This document shows positions 6,515 through 9,706 of a DNA stretch of 9,706 nt, in pieces. The stretch covers positions 1-9,706 of the forward strand of contig CAYSJJ010000102.1 in NCBI GenBank assembly GCA_964431365.1, read 5' to 3'. Made by a program: the position numbers and the translations under genes. The stretch is from Geomobilibacter sp964431365 (GTDB lineage: Bacteria > Desulfobacterota > Desulfuromonadia > Geobacterales > DSM-12255). Position 1 is the first letter of the stretch; each line of letters opens with the position of its first letter. The notes below the pieces were generated by a model, which saw only the letters and a list, made by a program, of their open reading frames with translations, was not told the DNA's origin and ran no database searches.

Positions 6515-7784
6515 AACGCAAAGCTTCAACCGGCTTCAGACTGGCGGCTCGAAACGCAGGGTAATATCCGGAGACAACGCCTACCACTATGGATACGGTC
6601 AGAGCGACCATCACGGCCGGCCATGAGGGGGTCAGGGGAAGTCCTGTCACCACGGCAAACAGGTAGCCGGCTACTGCGCCCAGCAAGAGCCCCAGGACGC
6701 CTCCCAGCAGACTTATCAACGTTGCTTCAAACAGAAATTGGACAAGGATGTCGCCTCTTGACGCGCCCAACGCCTTTCTGACCCCGATTTCGCGTGTCCT
6801 TTCCACCACCGAGGTACTCATTATGTTCATGATCCCCATCCCGCCGACAAACAGGGAGACCGAGGCGGCTATGATGCCGATTACCGAGACCCCCCGGAGG
6901 ATGTTCTCCGTTGTTTTGATGTACTGGGCCATGGTCTCGGACTTATAGGAAAAGCGCTCCCCGTGTTGGCGCTTCAAGACGTCCTTGACCTGGAAGACCG
7001 CTGCGTCGGTGTCCGCCAGGCCCGAGCTCTCGACCTGCAGAAGGCTGATCTCCTTTTTCCCCAGCAGCTGCTGAAGATAGGTATAGGGGAGGAGAATGCG
7101 GCCGTTTGCGTTGCTGCCGCCACCTGAACTGATGCTGGCGAGAAAATCGCGATTTTTCTCCCCCAGCACCCCGATTACCATGACGCTGTTCCCGTTTATG
7201 CGGATGTTTCTGCCGATCGGATCGGCCTCTTTGGCAAAGAGGTCTTTCTGCACCTCAGGACCGATTACAGCAACAGGCCTGTTCCGAGCGATGTCCCCGT
7301 CCCGCAGGAAGCGCCCCCTGACGAGTGAATCGTTGTTGATGCCCAGATAGTCTGGCGACACACCGGATAGTTGGGCACCACTGAACCTGTTTCCATAACG
7401 GACCAGAAGCCGAGCACCCTTGGCATTCACCACCGGTGAAATCTTACGGACCGCCCAACTGCGAGCACCTTTCATCGCTTCGTAATCGGCATTGTCGATG
7501 CCGGTCCCTTCACGAACGGACCTGCGCGGATCCTTCTCCGCAGGCTCCCGGTAGATCCAGATGGATTTCAGTCCAAAGGTCTCCAGCTCCTTGAAAATGA
7601 GATACTTGCCACCCTTGCTCACTGCACCAACCGCCATGACGGCGGCAACACCAACGGTTATCCCCAGGATGCTCAGTATGGTCCGCAGGCGGTTGTCACG
7701 CAGGGCCTGAACTGCCTGGAAGCAGATATCCATGGTGGTGCTGAGCGGCATTGTGCCGCCTGGCAGGACCTTATCTCCTTTCAT
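6507..7784 (-). CDS. MacB-type ABC transporter permease
   Basis: Inner-membrane subunit of a type VII (mechanotransmission, MacB/LolCE-like) ABC transporter. The ATG at 7784 (425 aa) overlaps the end of the ATPase gene by 14 nt and has GGA at about -9. The in-frame ATG at 7751 (414 aa, AGGCGG upstream) is equally possible. In the longer numbering, the first membrane helix (about 34-55, after ALRDNRLRT) is followed by a periplasmic domain to about 290 containing VIGPEVQKDLF and VIGVLGEKN. Three more helices follow at about 298-322, 346-376 and 389-411. The coupling-helix signature ERTREIGVRKALGAS (328-342) and the ending LKPVEALRYE are typical of this family. Unlike E. coli MacB, the ATPase is encoded separately. 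Expected to work as a dimer with the adjacent ATPase, the adaptor and the TolC-like channel; substrate not shown, but probably the lipopeptide. Confidence 0.93.
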   Translation of the reverse strand: MKGDKVLPGGTMPLSTTMDICFQAVQALRDNRLRTILSILGITVGVAAVMAVGAVSKGGKYLIFKELETFGLKSIWIYREPAEKDPRRSVREGTGIDNADYEAMKGARSWAVRKISPVVNAKGARLLVRYGNRFSGAQLSGVSPDYLGINNDSLVRGRFLRDGDIARNRPVAVIGPEVQKDLFAKEADPIGRNIRINGNSVMVIGVLGEKNRDFLASISSGGGSNANGRILLPYTYLQQLLGKKEISLLQVESSGLADTDAAVFQVKDVLKRQHGERFSYKSETMAQYIKTTENILRGVSVIGIIAASVSLFVGGMGIMNIMSTSVVERTREIGVRKALGASRGDILVQFLFEATLISLLGGVLGLLLGAVAGYLFAVVTGLPLTPSWPAVMVALTVSIVVGVVSGYYPAFRAASLKPVEALRYE

Positions 7785-8445
7785 CTTTTTCCAATCTCCC
7801 GTCCCGCAACCGCACGATGCGCTCCGCATAGCCGGCGATATCCTCTTCGTGAGTCACCATGACGATGGTCTTGCCCTGGCCATGCAGCATGGTGAACAGC
7901 TCCATGATTTCTGCCGATACCACCGAATCAAGACTGCCGGTGGGCTCGTCGGCAATTATGACCGGTGGCTCGTTCACCAGGGCGCGGGCAATGGCAACTC
8001 GCTGCTGCTGTCCCCCTGATAATTGTGCGGGAACGTGCTCTGCCCGGTCGGCAAGGTTGACTCGTTCCAACGCCTCGAAGGCCCGCTTCCTGCGCTCCTG
8101 TGGAGGAATTCCTGCATAGACGAGGGGCAATTCGACGTTTCGCAGAGCGGAAATTCTGGGGATGAGGTTGAACATCTGGAAAACGAAGCCAAGTTTCGTT
8201 CTTCGTATCCGGGAAAGTTCATCATCGACAAGATGGGCAACGGGAAGTTGGTCGAGGTGATACGATCCGTCATTTGGTGTGTCAAGACAGCCGATGATGT
8301 TCAACAAGGTCGATTTACCGGATCCTGACGGCCCCATGATGGCGGTAAACTCCCCCGCAGCGATGTGCAGTGAAACACCTTTCAGAATCGGAAGCGTCAC
8401 CTCACCCAAAAGGTAATGCTTACATATGCTTGATAGCTGGATCAT
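7771..8445 (-). CDS. ABC transporter ATP-binding protein (MacB/LolD type)
   Basis: Stand-alone nucleotide-binding subunit of 224 aa that powers the neighbouring permease from the cytoplasmic side. All motifs are intact: Walker A GPSGSGKST (38-46), Q-loop glutamine at 90 in FVFQMFNLIP, signature LSGGQQQR (142-149), Walker B VIIADE with the catalytic Glu at 167, D-loop SLDS and switch histidine 199 in VTHE. The FVFQxFNLIP and LSGGQQQRVAIARA forms are characteristic of the MacB/LolD/FtsE group. The ATG overlaps the adaptor stop codon in an ATGA tetranucleotide (8445-8442), and its own end overlaps the permease start by 14 nt, so translation of the three genes is likely coupled. It is named by family only, since the cognate substrate is inferred from context. 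Confidence 0.96.
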   Translation of the reverse strand: MIQLSSICKHYLLGEVTLPILKGVSLHIAAGEFTAIMGPSGSGKSTLLNIIGCLDTPNDGSYHLDQLPVAHLVDDELSRIRRTKLGFVFQMFNLIPRISALRNVELPLVYAGIPPQERRKRAFEALERVNLADRAEHVPAQLSGGQQQRVAIARALVNEPPVIIADEPTGSLDSVVSAEIMELFTMLHGQGKTIVMVTHEEDIAGYAERIVRLRDGRLEKDERR

Positions 8446-9518
8446 TCTGTTATTCTGGTGACAAGGGTTACACGCTGTCCTTCGTTCAAGCTTTTCCCTT
8501 CGGTCAGAATGAACTCGCCATCCCCCCGGACAGGTGACAGTATTTCCACCGAGCTAGCATCTTCAAGACCAGTGACAGCAGGTTCGAGATGCACCTTGCC
8601 GTCACGCACGGTCGCTACGTAGCTCTTTCCGTCTTTGTGGATGACCGCGTCAAACGGCACCTTGAAGACGCCCTTCTTTTCGGCGAGTTTTATCTTTACG
8701 TCCACCTGCTGTCCCAGGCGCAATGCGGACCTCTTGCTGAAGCTGACGTGGGCCTTGAGGGTGTTTGCGGAACCCTCTTTGCGGACCGCATGTTCGATAC
8801 GGAGAATCCTTTCCTTCCACGTCAGATTCGGGAGTGCTTCGCACGAGACCTCGACCTCCTGCCCAACCCGCAGCTGACCCGCGTCTGACTCGTCGACGGA
8901 GACCTCGATCTCGGTCTGGGATATGTTGGCAAGGGAGAACAGCGCCACACCGGGAACCGCTACGTCGCCGATTTGTACGCTTTTCTTGACGATGACACCC
9001 GAAAAAGGGGCAAAAATCTTGAAGCGCTCCAAGAAGAGGGAAGAACTGCGCAGTTCTGCAGCTGCCTTTTTCTCTGCGGCCTGGGCTACCGCATACTGCA
9101 GCTCTGCGTCCTGTACAGAATTGAGTGACGCCCCTCCTGCCTCGTAGACATTGCGAAGAGCTTTCAGATTCTTTTCAGCCTGCCCAACTCTGGCATGGGC
9201 TTCGGAGAGCGTCGCCTTGTCGCTGTTGATCTTCGTGAAAGACTCCCGGTCATCCAGCAGCACGAGAAGCGCCCCCCTCGATACCGATTGCCCCTCTCCG
9301 GCCAGCACCTTCACCACCCTGGAACTTACCGACGAAACGACCTCCGCTTCCTGTCCGCTGACGATCCTGCCCGTAGCACTTATCGAAGAAGTCATCACAC
9401 CTTTCCCTGGCGTGACGACCTTTACTTCCAGTCCTTTTCCTGATCCGGCTTTGCTGTATGCAATAAACGCCAGAACTGAAACAGCAACTATGATGATCAA
9501 ACCTTTTAGTATTTTCAT
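8442..9518 (-). CDS. Periplasmic adaptor (membrane-fusion protein, HlyD/MacA-like)
   Basis: Adaptor that links the inner-membrane transporter to the outer-membrane channel. It is 358 aa long. An N-terminal membrane anchor (about 5-21, after MKILK) is followed by a split lipoyl/barrel-sandwich domain: first half about 50-90 (VVKVLAGEGQSV), second half about 166-198 (FAPFSGVIVKKSVQIGDVAV). An alpha-helical hairpin lies between them (about 92-160). Beta-barrel and membrane-proximal domains follow (VDESDAGQLRVGQEVEV about 208-224; LRLGQQVDVKIKL about 267-279). There is no lipobox; it is anchored by its first helix. Start at 9518: the MKIL leader fits, but the nearest AAGGA (9533-9537) lies about 14 nt upstream, longer than usual, so initiation may be weak. 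It is the first gene of the exporter operon and overlaps the ATPase by 4 nt. Confidence 0.94.
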   Translation of the reverse strand: MKILKGLIIIVAVSVLAFIAYSKAGSGKGLEVKVVTPGKGVMTSSISATGRIVSGQEAEVVSSVSSRVVKVLAGEGQSVSRGALLVLLDDRESFTKINSDKATLSEAHARVGQAEKNLKALRNVYEAGGASLNSVQDAELQYAVAQAAEKKAAAELRSSSLFLERFKIFAPFSGVIVKKSVQIGDVAVPGVALFSLANISQTEIEVSVDESDAGQLRVGQEVEVSCEALPNLTWKERILRIEHAVRKEGSANTLKAHVSFSKRSALRLGQQVDVKIKLAEKKGVFKVPFDAVIHKDGKSYVATVRDGKVHLEPAVTGLEDASSVEILSPVRGDGEFILTEGKSLNEGQRVTLVTRITE

Positions 9519-9536
9519 TGTAACGTCACGATCCTT

Positions 9537-9550
9537 ACTGATGGTTCAGT
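9537..9550. repeat. Inverted repeat ACTGA-N4-TCAGT near the adaptor start
   Basis: A perfect 5-bp palindrome with a 4-nt centre, lying between the possible promoter and the adaptor ATG. Its right half extends to GGTTCAGT, whose complement recurs with one mismatch at 9581-9588 (ACTGAACG). The placement would suit a regulator site, but the length is short enough for chance. Confidence 0.3.
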
Positions 9551-9551
9551 C

Positions 9552-9566
9552 TTAACCGGCGTGCCA
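9552..9566 (-). promoter_or_regulatory. Possible sigma-54-type promoter (weak)
   Basis: On the minus strand, TGGCAC is followed after exactly 5 nt by TTAA, within GTGGCACGCCGGTTAAG. The -24 element is a full match and the spacing is right, but the nearly invariant GC of the -12 element (TTGC) is replaced by AA. The inferred transcript start would be about 9540, leaving a leader of about 20 nt that includes the AAGGA. Plausible by position, doubtful by sequence. Confidence 0.22.
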
Positions 9567-9659
9567 CACGTCGATGCACTACTGAACGGTAGGGGTTCAT
9601 TTGGCCGGTTTGCCACCGTAACAGCGTGCTGGAGCCGGACGCACCACCGCCGCCCCTCG

Positions 9660-9670
9660 CCCCCCCCCCC
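9660..9670. repeat. 11-base C homopolymer (G11 on the transcribed strand)
   Basis: An uninterrupted run of 11 C, preceded by another C4 block (9653-9656), so the minus strand reads as a long G tract followed by further G clusters. Such tracts are prone to slipped-strand length change, could fold as a G-quadruplex, and are also common places for sequencing error. It lies about 140 bp upstream of the adaptor start. Confidence 0.8.
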
Positions 9671-9706
9671 TGAACAACGTTATTGGATTTAAGCAAAGAA
9701 TGGGTC

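Larger units (their letters stand above)
9519..9706 (-). promoter_or_regulatory. Upstream region of the exporter operon (no gene seen)
   Basis: About 190 bp without a supportable ORF on either strand, upstream of the first exporter gene. It contains a run of 11 C (9660-9670), several copies of CTGAAC or its complement, short inverted repeats (ACTGA/TCAGT at 9537-9550; TGAAC/GTTCA at 9583-9599), and a sigma-54-like half site. This is where the operon promoter should lie. No good sigma-70 -35/-10 pair was seen. Confidence 0.5.

Noticed and set aside
1..9706. tRNA, rRNA, CRISPR array, insertion sequence or attachment site
   Set aside because: I saw no regularly spaced repeats, no transposase motifs, no terminal inverted repeats and no tRNA-like cloverleaf; nearly all of the window is coding on the minus strand.

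Overview
The window holds one end of a lipopeptide-type biosynthetic locus from a Gram-negative bacterium. All seven genes lie on the minus strand, so transcription runs from high to low coordinates. The envelope genes (periplasmic adaptor, outer-membrane channel) require a double membrane. Gene style and composition (mostly 55-60% GC) would suit a Geobacter/Desulfuromonadales-like deltaproteobacterium, but that placement is a low-confidence guess and nothing here proves it.

Layout in the direction of transcription: about 190 bp of upstream DNA (9519-9706) with an 11-base C homopolymer, repeated CTGAAC motifs and a weak sigma-54-like site. Next is a tightly overlapping exporter operon: membrane-fusion/adaptor protein (9518-8442), MacB/LolD-type ABC ATPase (8445-7771), MacB-type permease (7784-6507) and TolC-family outer-membrane protein (6514-5153). 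A Sfp-type 4'-phosphopantetheinyl transferase follows (5109-4348). A hairpin terminator-like element starts inside its stop codon (4330-4349), and a second small hairpin sits just before the next ribosome binding site. Then come a fatty acyl-AMP ligase fused to an acyl carrier protein (4277-2058) and the first part of a non-ribosomal peptide synthetase (2020 to beyond position 1). The synthetase has a condensation domain interrupted by ten N, followed by an adenylation domain cut by the window edge just after its A3 motif.

How the genes fit together (inference from families and order): the ligase adenylates a free fatty acid and loads it on its own carrier domain. The first condensation domain of the synthetase joins that acyl group to the first amino acid. 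The transferase adds the phosphopantetheine arms to the carrier domains. The adaptor, ATPase, permease and outer-membrane channel form a split MacAB-TolC-type pump that most likely exports the lipopeptide. The amino-acid specificity cannot be read because the A4-A5 region lies outside the window. Other points of interest are a sharp GC step at the condensation/adenylation linker, an AT-rich half of the TolC-like gene, probable docking segments between ligase-ACP and synthetase, and an assembly gap that looks about 21 bases too short.
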